Assembly (NCBI RefSeq): GCF_000383415.1
Contig: NZ_KB911258.1
Coordinates: 268,267 to 332,266 of the forward strand
Reading direction: 5' to 3'
DNA length: 64,000 nucleotides
DNA from: Hyphomicrobium zavarzinii ATCC 27496
Lineage (GTDB): Bacteria > Pseudomonadota > Alphaproteobacteria > Rhizobiales > Hyphomicrobiaceae
In this document: piece by piece, positions 27,734-36,346 of the stretch
How positions within the stretch are numbered: the stretch's first letter is position 1
Layout: every line of letters begins with the position of its first letter
Notes under the pieces: generated by a model
The model's input: the letters and a program-made list of their open reading frames with translations, nothing else
The model's database searches: none
What the model was told of the DNA's origin: nothing
Made by a program: the position numbers and the translations under genes

Positions 27734-27842
27734 CTCGGGGTCCCTCATCTTGGAATGCATCGCCGACGCACCAAAGATGGGGCCCGCACGGGAGGGATCA
27801 AGCACGCAAACGGGAGAAAAGGCCGGAGATCGCGTCCGCTCG

Positions 27843-28043
27843 TCAGTCCTCCCGCCGCCGGGAGGGCTTCTTGCCGGGCTTCGCAGGCGGTTGTTTCCGG
27901 TCCGGCACGTCCAGTTCCCCGCGGTTCTCCCGGCGCCTGCGCCGATGCGCTTCGAGCCGCGCCCTCTTGAGGAGGATGGCATCGTAGTTGGGATGGTTCG
28001 GGTCGAGTTGAGTAAGGGGCGGTTCCGGCGTCGGTTTTTTCAT
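27843..28043 (-). CDS. Small basic hypothetical protein
   Basis: 66 residues, rich in Arg, Lys and Pro, with the recognisable core [19 protein letters not shown] followed by a run of arginines. No function is recognised. It lies upstream of the dienelactone hydrolase on the same strand, with only a weak AGG before the ATG. The acidic/basic helical core and ordered codon use suggest a real gene, but a chance frame in GC-rich DNA cannot be excluded. Confidence 0.45.
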   Translation of the reverse strand: MKKPTPEPPLTQLDPNHPNYDAILLKRARLEAHRRRRRENRGELDVPDRKQPPAKPGKKPSRRRED

Positions 28044-28213
28044 TATGGGCCTGCGGACGGCGTAGAAATGTTATCCCGTTATACAGGGAAAAATTCCCGA
28101 TCCAACAGTGCCGTGGGGAAGAAAATTACGCGCGTGCGCATCCGGCAACGCGCGCCGAAGCGCGTAAAACAGAATGAAAACAAAAGAAAAGCCCGCGCTC
28201 TGAAGCGTGAGGC

Positions 28214-28972
28214 TCAGCGCAGTATGGCAACCACGCGGGCGGGCGCGGCCGAGGCCCCGACGATTTTCAAGGGAAACACCGCCACCTCGAAGCCGTGCGG
28301 AGGCAGTGCGGAGAGATTCGTAAGCTGCTCCATGTGCCAGTAAGGCCGTCGCTGCCCCACCCGGTGCGCCTCCCAGAACAATGAGGCATCGCCCGTGGCT
28401 TTCGATTTGGCGATCTGCGCCCGGAACGGCAGATCCCAGCCCCACTGGTCGATCCCCATCACGGTGACGCCGCGATCGAGCAGCCACTCCGTCGCCGCCG
28501 CGCTCATGCCGGTGCCGGTCTGCCAGAAGTCCTTGGTGCCCATCAGGCGGTCGCGACCGGTGCGGATCAGCACGATGGTGCGATCCGTGAGCGTCGCGCC
28601 GGATTTGGCGAGCGCATCCTCCATGTCGGCGACCGTGATCGGATCGTCGTCAGCTTTGTGCGAGAGATCGAGTACGACCCCTGGACCGATGCAGCGGTCG
28701 AGCGGCATCTCGTCGATGGTCTCCGCCCGCGCGCCACCCGAAAGCGGACCGTAGTGCCAGGGCGCATCGATGTGCGTCGTCGCGTGCACGCCCATCGTCA
28801 CCGTGTCGTCGGCCCAGCCTGCGAAGTCGCGCGGGAACAGGCGGAAAGGAAGCCCGAGCAGCCGCACCAGCAGCTTCGCCATCCGGTGCGGCTTGTGCTT
28901 CACTTTGACCCGCATGAAGAACGGATCGTCTCGATTGAACTGCACCGGCTTCGAGAGATCGATGACCTTCAT
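28214..28972 (-). CDS. Cyclase-family metal-dependent hydrolase (kynurenine-formamidase-like fold)
   Basis: 252 residues with the family motif HATTHIDAPWHYG, the metal-binding His-x-x-x-His-x-Asp core of the cyclase/KynB family, and a later VMGIDQWGWD segment. It overlaps the preceding hydrolase gene by 4 bp (ATGA), so the two are translated together. Members hydrolyse amide or lactone bonds. The pairing suggests consecutive steps in degrading a cyclic or aromatic acid. No tryptophan-pathway genes are nearby, so kynurenine formamidase itself is unlikely. Confidence 0.88.
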   Translation of the reverse strand: MKVIDLSKPVQFNRDDPFFMRVKVKHKPHRMAKLLVRLLGLPFRLFPRDFAGWADDTVTMGVHATTHIDAPWHYGPLSGGARAETIDEMPLDRCIGPGVVLDLSHKADDDPITVADMEDALAKSGATLTDRTIVLIRTGRDRLMGTKDFWQTGTGMSAAATEWLLDRGVTVMGIDQWGWDLPFRAQIAKSKATGDASLFWEAHRVGQRRPYWHMEQLTNLSALPPHGFEVAVFPLKIVGASAAPARVVAILR

Positions 28973-29964
28973 CTTCGTGTCTCCTCTGCGACGATCGGGG
29001 TCGTGATGCTCCCGATCTCCTCGATGCCGATTTCCAGGGTATCTCCGTCGGAGAGGAGCTGGCCCGTCTCGATGCCACTGCCTCCGGGCAGGGTACCCGT
29101 GGCGAACAACTCGCCAGAATAGAGCCGCTCCGAGCGCGATGCATGCGCCAGCGCCTCGCCGAGAGACCAGCGCGGCCCCGCACTCCTGGGCTCGGCCACG
29201 AGGCGCCCGTTGAGGCGCACGAATCCGGAAAGCTCGCGCCAGCGCGGCAATATTTCGTCGGCGCCGACGACGACGCGCGAAATCCCGTTTCGGAAGTGCT
29301 TGGACTTCTGCGGGCCGAAGCCCGAGCGCATTTCCGCACGCTGCACGTCGCGCGCGCTGAAGTCGTTCACCACCACGAGCCCGCCGATGGCCGCTTCCGC
29401 TTCCTCCGGCGTGGCATTGTAAAGCGGGCGTGCCAGCACGAAGCCGAGCTCGAGCTCATAGTCGAGGGCGCGCGTGTACGAAGGAATTGTGAGCGGCTCG
29501 CCGTCGAGCGCGAAGGCCAGGTGATTGCCCATGTAATAGATCGGCTGCCGGTTCCAGAGCGCATCCGGCCTGAGTGCCGGAAACGGCCGGCGGAATACGG
29601 CCTCATAGGCTTTCACGACCGGCCAGGCGCGCGGCGTGAACCGGCGCACGAACCCGCGCGCCGCATCGATCGCATGGCGCTCGTAGAGCATGAAGTCGCG
29701 AAACGACCTGGGCTCGAAAGGCAGCAGCGGGCGGCCCGCGATGGCGTCGTCCGGCGCGAGGCCGAGTGCTGCCTCGGTCAGCCCGGAACGAACTTCCTCG
29801 GGCGCACCCAGAAGCGCGATGGTGTCCCGCGACCAAAGCGCGGTCTCGGCCTCAGAATGAGAGGGCGCGAGCGCGGCCAGCGCCCGGGACACGCGCACCC
29901 ACCCGGTGTTCGCGGCGATTTGGACGACAGGCGTCTCACCTTCCAGAATGCGCCTGAGCTTCAT
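28969..29964 (-). CDS. Fumarylacetoacetate hydrolase-family protein
   Basis: 331 residues. The metal-binding acidic cluster of the FAH fold is visible as LDYELELGFVLARPLYN (two Glu) and VVVNDFSARDVQRAEM (Asp), and the C-terminal LFATGTLPGGSGIETGQLL loop is typical. These enzymes cleave acyl-pyruvates or decarboxylate oxo-acids. It is the first gene of a two-gene operon with the cyclase-family protein. The physiological substrate is unknown. Confidence 0.9.
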   Translation of the reverse strand: MKLRRILEGETPVVQIAANTGWVRVSRALAALAPSHSEAETALWSRDTIALLGAPEEVRSGLTEAALGLAPDDAIAGRPLLPFEPRSFRDFMLYERHAIDAARGFVRRFTPRAWPVVKAYEAVFRRPFPALRPDALWNRQPIYYMGNHLAFALDGEPLTIPSYTRALDYELELGFVLARPLYNATPEEAEAAIGGLVVVNDFSARDVQRAEMRSGFGPQKSKHFRNGISRVVVGADEILPRWRELSGFVRLNGRLVAEPRSAGPRWSLGEALAHASRSERLYSGELFATGTLPGGSGIETGQLLSDGDTLEIGIEEIGSITTPIVAEETRR

Positions 29965-30086
29965 GGGCGGTCCTTGAGGTTAACGTCGGAAGGCGCCCGG
30001 AGCGGGCGGAACGGCCCATCCGCTCCCACAGTATTGGATCGAGATCAATCGGCATGTCCGCGCGCCGCCGCCATCGCAGTTGCCGG

Positions 30087-30121
30087 GGGCCGCAGGGCAT
30101 GCCATGCAGCGGACGCGGCCC
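30087..30121 (+). promoter_or_regulatory. Stem-loop before cobT
   Basis: GGGCCGC (30087-30093) pairs with GCGGCCC (30115-30121); the loop contains the palindrome GGCATGCC. It ends 17 bp before the cobT start. It does not contain a recognisable B12-box, so a riboswitch is not supported; it may modulate translation. Confidence 0.3.
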
Positions 30122-30138
30122 AAAACTCGGCGAGCCCC

Positions 30139-31194
30139 ATGCCCAGCACCTGGATATATGACCCGTGCCCTGCTCCGTCCTCGGACTACGAAAAGGCTGC
30201 ACGGTCGCGGCAGGCAATCCTGACAAAGCCCGCAGGCTCTCTCGGCGTGCTGGAGACGCTCGCCATCGCGCTGGCGGCCCTTCAGGCAACGGAGCGCCCG
30301 CGCGCCACCAACGCGCCGATCATCCTGTTCGCCGGAGACCATGGCGTCACCGCGCAGAACATCTCCGCCTTTCCCGCAGCCGTGACCGTCGAGATGCTGA
30401 AGAACTTCGCGGCAGGCGGTGCAGCCGTCTCGGTGCTTGCGCGCGAACTCGGCGTACCGCTTTCCGTGATCGACGCGGGTACGCTGGCGGCGGACCCGCT
30501 ACCCGGAGTCGTCACCGATAAGACGCGCCGCGGCACGCGCGATTTCAGCGTCGAGCCGGCGATGACGGCCGAGGAATGCGACGCGGCGCTCGGAGCCGGC
30601 CGGAGAGCGATCGAGGCTTTGAGGCAGCCGGATCTCGTGCTGTTCGGCGAGATGGGCATCGGCAACACGACGTCGGCGGCAGCCATCGCATCCGCGCTGC
30701 TCGGCAAGGCGCCGGGCGAGATCGCGGGCGCGGGCACCGGGCTCGACAGCGCGGGGATAGCGCACAAGGTCCACGTGATCGAGACCGGCCTCGAACGCCA
30801 CGGCCTCGCGGGACCGGTGAGCGACGCCGTACGTGTTCTGCAGTCGGTCGGCGGTTTCGAGATCGCGGCGCTCACGGGCGCCATGGTCGCAGCGGCCCAG
30901 GCACGGGTTCCCGTGCTCGTTGACGGCTTCATCGTCACCGTCGCCGCGCTGACGGCGACGCGGATCAATCCGGGCTGCCGGCCTTGGCTCATTTTCTCCC
31001 ATCGCTCGGCCGAGCAGGGTCACGGCATCGTTCTCGATGCCCTGGAGGCCCGCCCCGTGCTCGATCTCAACTTGCGGCTCGGCGAAGGATCCGGCGCAGC
31101 GACCGCGCTCGCCGTGCTGCGGCTTGCCTGTGCGCTACACAACGGCATGGCGACGTTCGAGGAGGCTGCCGTCTCCGGCCGCGCCGAGCCATGA
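30139..31194 (+). CDS. cobT: Nicotinate-nucleotide-dimethylbenzimidazole phosphoribosyltransferase
   Basis: 351 residues from the ATG at 30139; the open frame extends far upstream across the reverse strand of the FAH gene, which is not coding here. The family motifs TKPAGSLGVLETLA, FAGDHGVTAQNISAFP and FGEMGIGNTTSAAA are clear, and the catalytic Glu is in FSHRSAEQGH. The enzyme makes alpha-ribazole phosphate for the lower ligand of cobalamin. It overlaps the phosphatase gene by ATGA. It heads a cobalamin operon cobT-cobC-cobS, with cobD following. Confidence 0.95.
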   Translation: MPSTWIYDPCPAPSSDYEKAARSRQAILTKPAGSLGVLETLAIALAALQATERPRATNAPIILFAGDHGVTAQNISAFPAAVTVEMLKNFAAGGAAVSVLARELGVPLSVIDAGTLAADPLPGVVTDKTRRGTRDFSVEPAMTAEECDAALGAGRRAIEALRQPDLVLFGEMGIGNTTSAAAIASALLGKAPGEIAGAGTGLDSAGIAHKVHVIETGLERHGLAGPVSDAVRVLQSVGGFEIAALTGAMVAAAQARVPVLVDGFIVTVAALTATRINPGCRPWLIFSHRSAEQGHGIVLDALEARPVLDLNLRLGEGSGAATALAVLRLACALHNGMATFEEAAVSGRAEP

Positions 31195-31793
31195 CCTCAG
31201 TCGATTTCCTTCGCCACGGAGAGACCGCGTTCGCAAACGACCTGCTGGGCCGGTCGGACCCGCCATTGTCGGGCGCCGGGCGCAAGGCCGTGACGCGGCA
31301 ACTCGCCGGGCGCACCTGGGCGGCCGTCGTCGCGTCACCGCTTGCGCGTGCGAGAGAGACCGCGGAGATCGCCACCCACTGGAGCGCACAGGACGTCGAG
31401 GTTGATCCGGACTGGCGGGAGATGGATTTCGGCGATTGGGAAGGCCGGTCGCGCGCAGACCTCGCGGCCGACGATCGCTTCGCGGCCTTCTACGCGGACC
31501 CCGAGGCAAATCCGCCCCCGAACGGCGAGAACGCGAGCGCGGTGAGGGCGCGTGTGGATGCCGCGCTGCGCCGCCTCGCGGCGCGCCGGGACGACCCCGT
31601 GCTCGTCGTCGCGCACGGCGGCACCATCCGCATGGCCCTGTCCATTCTTGTCGGCCTGCCGCTCGAGCGCCTATGGGCAGTGCGCATCGCCTGCGCCACC
31701 CGCGTGCGTGTCGAGATGGGGACGCATCCCGAGCATGGTCTGTGGGGCGAGATCGTCGAGATCGCGCAGCCCGAGGAAGGCGAGGGCGCATGA
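31191..31793 (+). CDS. cobC: Histidine phosphatase family, probable alpha-ribazole phosphatase
   Basis: 200 residues. The phosphoglycerate-mutase-like RHGE motif is FLRHGETAFANDLLGRSD and the second catalytic histidine is in VVAHGGTIRMALS. Position between cobT and cobS with ATGA overlaps on both sides supports dephosphorylation of alpha-ribazole-5-phosphate. Histidine phosphatases are functionally diverse, so the specific assignment rests mainly on context. Confidence 0.88.
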   Translation: MTSVDFLRHGETAFANDLLGRSDPPLSGAGRKAVTRQLAGRTWAAVVASPLARARETAEIATHWSAQDVEVDPDWREMDFGDWEGRSRADLAADDRFAAFYADPEANPPPNGENASAVRARVDAALRRLAARRDDPVLVVAHGGTIRMALSILVGLPLERLWAVRIACATRVRVEMGTHPEHGLWGEIVEIAQPEEGEGA

Positions 31794-32515
31794 GCGGATT
31801 TTTCGTCGCCCTCTCGTTCCTGACGCGCCTGCCGGTGCCGCCGCTCGCGCCTGAGAAAGCAGGCAGCCTTGCACTGGCGGCCCCTTGGCTGCCCGCGGCG
31901 GGCGCCATGGTCGGCCTCCTGGTGGCGGTGTTCGCCGCGCTCGGCGCGAGCCTCGGTCCCTGGGTCGGCGCTCTGCTGGCTCTCCTGGCTTGGGTGGCCG
32001 TGAGCGGCGGGCTGCATCTCGATGGCCTCGGCGACGTGGCGGACGGCCTCGGCGCCGCGCACGGCAATCCGCAGCGTTTCGTCGAGGTGGCACGCGATCC
32101 CCACACCGGCAGCTTCGGCACGATCGCCATCGCGCTTCAGATCGCCGCCAAGCTGGTCCTTCTCGCGGCGGTGATCGAGGCGCTGGGCATGAAAGCCGCC
32201 GCGATCGGCATTCTGCTGATCGCCGTCTGGGCGCGCTGGGGAACGCTGGCGCTCGGCCGCGCCGTTCCACCGCTCACGGAAGGCATGGCAAGCCGCCTTG
32301 CGGCAGGGATCTCGACACGCGTCGTCGTGCTCGAAGGGGCGGCCCTTGCCCTCGCCACCGCCTTTCTCGTGCCGGTTCTGCTCACTGCCTTGCCCGTGAC
32401 ACTCGCCCTCGCTCTCTATTGGCGGGTTCGCCTTGGTGGCATCACCGGCGATTGCCACGGTGCCAGCATCGAAATTACGGAGAGCGCGTTGCTCTTTGCC
32501 CTGCTTCTCGCGTAA
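31790..32515 (+). CDS. cobS: Adenosylcobinamide-GDP ribazoletransferase
   Basis: 241 residues with several membrane segments. The acidic motifs of cobalamin synthase are present: GGLHLDGLGDVADGLGA, DPHTGSFG and GGITGDCHGA. It joins adenosylcobinamide-GDP to alpha-ribazole at the inner membrane. The start overlaps the preceding stop as ATGA. cobD follows 66 bp downstream in the same direction. Confidence 0.95.
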   Translation: MSGFFVALSFLTRLPVPPLAPEKAGSLALAAPWLPAAGAMVGLLVAVFAALGASLGPWVGALLALLAWVAVSGGLHLDGLGDVADGLGAAHGNPQRFVEVARDPHTGSFGTIAIALQIAAKLVLLAAVIEALGMKAAAIGILLIAVWARWGTLALGRAVPPLTEGMASRLAAGISTRVVVLEGAALALATAFLVPVLLTALPVTLALALYWRVRLGGITGDCHGASIEITESALLFALLLA

Positions 32516-32581
32516 CGAGCTTGTTTCGCCGCACTGTCACCTATGATAGCACGCCTGCTCTGATCGCCCGACGGTGAGCTG

Positions 32582-33559
32582 ATGACATTCGCGCTGGCTT
32601 TTCTCGCCCTCTTCATCGAGGCCCTCGCGGGCTACTCGCAGAAGCTGGTCGCCCGCATCGGCCATCCCGTGACGTGGATGGGCGCGCTGATCACCAGCGC
32701 CGATACCGCCTGGAACGAGGCGCAGTTGACGTTTCCGCGGCGGCGCCTGCGCGGCATCCTCGCTCTCGCCACGGTGCTCCTGGTCACGCTCTCTGCCGTC
32801 ATGCTGATCGATGTCGGCCTCGATCTCGTGCTGCCGGTTTTCGCCGCGCTCGCGGTCAAGGCGGTGCTGGCGAGCTCGCTCCTCGCGGGCCGCAGCTTGG
32901 ACGAGCACGTCTCCCACGTGGCCGAGGAGCTGGAGCAGCGCGGATTGCGTGGCGGGCGCGCGGCCGTCAGCCGCATCGTCGGACGCGACCCCGAAACCCT
33001 GGACGAAGCTGGCGTATCGCGCGCCGCCATCGAAAGTCTGTCCGAGAACTTCTCCGACGGTGTCGTGGCACCGGTGTTCTGGCTGGTCGTGGGCGGCCTT
33101 CCGGGATGCGCGCTCTACAAGGCCATCAACACGGCCGACAGCATGATCGGCCACAAGTCGGAACGCTATCTCGCGTTCGGCTGGGCGGCAGCCAAGCTGG
33201 ACGATCTCGTGAACCTGCCCGCCTCGCGTCTCTCCGCGCTCTGGATCGTCGCGGCGGCGCGTCTGATGCCAGGGGCCGACTGGCGTGCCTCCGCCACGGC
33301 CGCATTGAGCGATGCACCGCGTCACCGCTCGCCCAACGCGGGCTGGCCGGAGGCCGCGATGGCGGGCGCGCTGGGATTGGCGCTTGCAGGCCCCCGCAGC
33401 TACGGCGGCAAGCGCATCGACGACGCCTGGATGGGCTCGGGCCGCCGTGAGGCCACCACTGCCGACATCCACCGCGCGCTGCGGCTGTTCCGCATCGCCT
33501 ACGTGCTCCAGGCCGTCACCATCGGCCTGCTCGCGCTCATCGCGCTCCTGCTTTTCTAG
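32582..33559 (+). CDS. cobD: Adenosylcobinamide-phosphate synthase
   Basis: 325 residues, integral membrane, CbiB/CobD family: LFIEALAGYSQKLVARIGHP at the start, IGRDP-like segment VGRDPETLDEAGVSRAAIES, and NFSDGVVAPVFW, then NTADSMIGHKSERYLAFGWA. It attaches the aminopropanol arm to the corrin ring. It converges with the cobU/cobP gene, with 1 bp between stops. Confidence 0.94.
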   Translation: MTFALAFLALFIEALAGYSQKLVARIGHPVTWMGALITSADTAWNEAQLTFPRRRLRGILALATVLLVTLSAVMLIDVGLDLVLPVFAALAVKAVLASSLLAGRSLDEHVSHVAEELEQRGLRGGRAAVSRIVGRDPETLDEAGVSRAAIESLSENFSDGVVAPVFWLVVGGLPGCALYKAINTADSMIGHKSERYLAFGWAAAKLDDLVNLPASRLSALWIVAAARLMPGADWRASATAALSDAPRHRSPNAGWPEAAMAGALGLALAGPRSYGGKRIDDAWMGSGRREATTADIHRALRLFRIAYVLQAVTIGLLALIALLLF

Positions 33560-33560
33560 A

Positions 33561-34094
33561 CTACGACGGCTGCTTCAGCGTGAGCGGAAGCCCGGCGGCC
33601 ATCAGCACTACCCGGTCGGCGCGCTGGGCCACGGCGGCGTTGAGCCGGCCTTGCTCGTCGCGGAAGGCACGCGCCAACGCGTTGTCGGGCACAATCCCGA
33701 GGCCCACCTCGTTCGAGACCACCACCACCGGGCCTCCGGGCGCCGCGAGTGCGTCGAGCAGGCGCTCCCGCTCGGCCGCGACATCGCGCTCGGCCAGCAT
33801 CACGTTGGTGAGCCACAGCGTCAGGCAGTCGATCAGCACCGGGCTCGGATTTCCGGCCTGGGTGAGGAGAACGTCGCCAAGTCCAAGCGGCGCCTCACGC
33901 GTCACCCAGCCGTCCCCCCGCCGCGCGATGTGGTGCGCGATGCGCTCCTTCATCTCGCTGTCCCAAGCCTCCGCCGTCGCCACGTAGGTCCAGGGGGCGG
34001 GTAGCGAGGTCACCAGATCCTCCGCGAACCGGCTCTTTCCCGAGCGGGCGCCGCCGAGAACGAGGGTGAGGCGAGGGAGCGATGCGGCGGCCAT
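33561..34094 (-). CDS. cobP: Bifunctional adenosylcobinamide kinase/guanylyltransferase
   Basis: 177 residues from the ATG at 34094 (a TTG at 34100 would add two codons). The P-loop is GGARSGKS; later VVSNEVGLGIVPDNALAR and the terminal RLNAAVAQRADRVVLMAAG are diagnostic of CobU/CobP. The enzyme phosphorylates cobinamide and transfers GMP. It is transcribed toward cobD and away from cobA, with a 281-bp divergent region that shows no B12-box. Confidence 0.94.
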   Translation of the reverse strand: MAAASLPRLTLVLGGARSGKSRFAEDLVTSLPAPWTYVATAEAWDSEMKERIAHHIARRGDGWVTREAPLGLGDVLLTQAGNPSPVLIDCLTLWLTNVMLAERDVAAERERLLDALAAPGGPVVVVSNEVGLGIVPDNALARAFRDEQGRLNAAVAQRADRVVLMAAGLPLTLKQPS

Positions 34095-34375
34095 GGCCAA
34101 GGAGGTCCCAAGTGGAAGGAGGAAGCCCTGTTTGACAGGCCAGCGCGTCGATGGCTACCTCCAATCGGCCGGCGGATCACCGCATCGCGGCGCTGCGAGC
34201 GGGCCGAGCTGGCTCTGCAACCCGGGGTGTTCCGGGCGGCCAAGTCCCGCGCTGCGTTCGAACGTCGCGAGGACAGGGACCGGACGCGCGCCGCCCGGAG
34301 GTGTAGTGTCCTGTCTCCCGCCCCACCGAGCCGTCGTCTGAACCCGTTCCAGGAACCCGAGCCCGTCTCCCCGCC

Positions 34376-35167
34376 ATGAACTTTCCGCCGGACATCTTTC
34401 CGCCCTTCCCGGATATGCGCCCGGGCGAAGTCTGGCTCGTGGGTGCCGGTCCGGGCGACCCGCGCCTTCTGACGGTCATGGCCATTCATGCGCTCCGCTC
34501 GGCCGACACCATCATTCACGACGCGCTGGTCGATCCGCGCATCCTGCGCCTGGCGCACGGCGGCGCCGAAATCCATTTCGCGGGCAAGCGCGGCGGACGT
34601 CCCTCGCCGCATCAGCGTGACATCAACGAGCTGATCATCGCCGAGGCCAAGAAGCAGCGCCGCGTGCTGCGCCTCAAGGGCGGCGATCCCTTCGTGTTCG
34701 GACGGGGAGGGGAGGAAGCCGCGGCCCTTGTGCGCGAAGGCATTCCGTTCCGCATCGTGCCGGGGCTCACCTCCGGCCTTACCGCGCCCGCCCTCGCCGG
34801 TATCCCGGCCACCACGCGGGACACGAACCACGCCGTCATCCTGGCGGCCGGTCATCGTGCGGACGAAGACCGCGCGGCGCGTGAATGGGAGTTGCTTGCC
34901 GCCACCGGCCAGCCGATCATCCTTTACATGGCGCTGGCCCAGCTTCCCCAGATTACGGCAGCCTTCGAGCGTGGTGGCTTGAGCTCCGCGACGCCCGTTG
35001 CCGTCATTTCCCATGCCACGAGCGAGAGCGAGCGTGTTCTCGAAACCCGGCTCGGCGATCTCGTTGCGGACGTGCGCACGCACGGCATCGAGGCTCCGGC
35101 CGTCATCGTCGTCGGCGCGACCGCGAGCCTGCGCGCCTTGCTTGGACCCGGGATGGCGAAACCATGA
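34376..35167 (+). CDS. cobA: Uroporphyrinogen-III C-methyltransferase
   Basis: 263 residues, SUMT type: WLVGAGPGDPRLLTVMA (SAM-binding), LKGGDPFVFGRGGEEA and VPGLTSGLTAPALAGIPATT. It makes precorrin-2 from uroporphyrinogen III, the branch point to cobalamin and siroheme. The short form, without CysG-type dehydrogenase domains, is usual in aerobic cobalamin clusters. Its stop overlaps the BluB start by ATGA. Confidence 0.95.
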   Translation: MNFPPDIFPPFPDMRPGEVWLVGAGPGDPRLLTVMAIHALRSADTIIHDALVDPRILRLAHGGAEIHFAGKRGGRPSPHQRDINELIIAEAKKQRRVLRLKGGDPFVFGRGGEEAAALVREGIPFRIVPGLTSGLTAPALAGIPATTRDTNHAVILAAGHRADEDRAAREWELLAATGQPIILYMALAQLPQITAAFERGGLSSATPVAVISHATSESERVLETRLGDLVADVRTHGIEAPAVIVVGATASLRALLGPGMAKP

Positions 35168-35805
35168 GCGATGCGCCGGCCTTCGGCTCGGGCTTTGCTG
35201 CGGCTTTCCGCGATCTCATCCTGTGGCGGCGCGACGTCCGCCGCTTCCGCACCGATCCCCTGCCGGACGGTCTCATCGACGAGCTGGTGGCGTTGGCCTG
35301 CCACGCGCCATCCGTCGGGAACTGTCAGCCCTGGCGCTTCGTGCACGTCACCTCGGAGGAACGCCGCGACGTCGTCCGCGCCTCCTTCCGGCGGGCGAAC
35401 CAGTCCGCCCTCGAAGGCTACGACGGCGAAGCCCGCGCGCTCTACGCGCGCCTCAAGCTCGATGGCCTCGACGCCGCTCCCGTCCAGCTCGCCGTGTTCG
35501 CCGACGAAACCACGGAGCGCGGCGCGGGTCTCGGCCGCCAGACCATGCCGGAGGCGTTGCGCTACTCGGTCGTCGGCGCCATCCACACGCTGTGGCTTGC
35601 TCTGCGGGCGGAGGGGGTCGGCATGGGCTGGATCTCGATCATCGAGCCGGACATCGTGACGAAGGCGCTGGACGTTCCCGAAGGCTGGACGCTTGTCGCT
35701 TACCTCTGCATCGGCTGGCCGGTGGAGGAACACCTCGACCCGGAACTGGAGCGTGCCGGATGGCAGGACCGCGCGCCGGGCGACGAGCTGATCCTGAAGC
35801 GCTGA
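35164..35805 (+). CDS. bluB: 5,6-dimethylbenzimidazole synthase
   Basis: 213 residues, nitroreductase fold. RRDVRRFRTDPLP, ACHAPSVGNCQPWRFVHV and GVGMGWISIIEPD are typical BluB motifs; the enzyme cannibalises reduced FMN with oxygen to form dimethylbenzimidazole, the substrate of CobT. Coupling to cobA by ATGA is unusual compared with a simple bluB-cobT pair. The oxygen requirement points to aerobic growth. Confidence 0.92.
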   Translation: MSDAPAFGSGFAAAFRDLILWRRDVRRFRTDPLPDGLIDELVALACHAPSVGNCQPWRFVHVTSEERRDVVRASFRRANQSALEGYDGEARALYARLKLDGLDAAPVQLAVFADETTERGAGLGRQTMPEALRYSVVGAIHTLWLALRAEGVGMGWISIIEPDIVTKALDVPEGWTLVAYLCIGWPVEEHLDPELERAGWQDRAPGDELILKR

Positions 35806-35956
35806 TCTTGCCTGCCCGCCCGGATGATCCACATCAAATCGGCCCTTTTCGCGCCGTGATACGAGGGCGTCCCACGCAGCGAATGCCACACCGGCTTGCC
35901 GGAAGCCGCCCGCGGCGCTAAGGACAGACGAGGTACAGGAATCAGCGAGGCCCTCC

Positions 35957-36262
35957 GTGTCGGCACGCATTTTCAAGCCAGCCAAAACCGCCATGCAGTC
36001 GGGCTTTGCCCGCACGAAAGAGTGGGTGCTGGAGCACGAATCCAATGTTCCCCGTCAGATCGATCCGCTGATGGGCTGGACCGGCTCTGCCGATACGCGC
36101 ACCCAGGTCCGGCTCGAGTTCGACACCAAGGAAGAGGCGATCGCTTACGCCGAGCGCAACGGCATCCCCTATCGTCTGGACGAGCCGAAGCCGCGCGCCC
36201 TCATCCGCAAGGCTTACGCTGACAACTTCAAGTTTGGCCGCATCGGCGCCTGGACGCACTGA
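35957..36262 (+). CDS. ETC complex I accessory subunit (NDUFS4-like)
   Basis: 101 residues from a GTG with GAGG upstream. The pattern ARIFKPAKTAMQSG, then DPLMGWTGSADTRTQV and a basic C-terminus KFGRIGAWTH, is the alphaproteobacterial homologue of mitochondrial NDUFS4 (18-kDa subunit). It binds the peripheral arm of NADH dehydrogenase. It stands alone, away from any nuo operon, and ends with a strong terminator. Its presence supports an alphaproteobacterial host. Confidence 0.92.
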   Translation: MSARIFKPAKTAMQSGFARTKEWVLEHESNVPRQIDPLMGWTGSADTRTQVRLEFDTKEEAIAYAERNGIPYRLDEPKPRALIRKAYADNFKFGRIGAWTH

Positions 36263-36293
36263 GCCGCCCGGCACCGCGCCCTAACAACAGAAC

Positions 36294-36328
36294 CGCGCCG
36301 GTCTCTGCGAAACCGGCGCGATTTTTTT
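36294..36328 (+). terminator. Rho-independent terminator after NDUFS4-like gene
   Basis: CGCGCCGGT (36294-36302) pairs perfectly with ACCGGCGCG (36312-36320) around a 9-nt loop, followed by seven T residues (36322-36328). It lies between two convergent genes. Confidence 0.9.
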
Positions 36329-36346
36329 GCCTTCGCCCAAAGGACG

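Noticed and set aside
29143-30138. Upstream extension of the cobT reading frame
   Set aside because: It overlaps the FAH-family gene on the other strand; cobT homology begins at the ATG at 30139.
29965-30138. Possible cobalamin riboswitch upstream of cobT
   Set aside because: Only a 7-bp stem-loop was seen; B12-box and GCCACTG-type elements were not recognised.
34095-34375. Possible cobalamin riboswitch between cobP and cobA
   Set aside because: Both strands were read and no conserved core elements were found.
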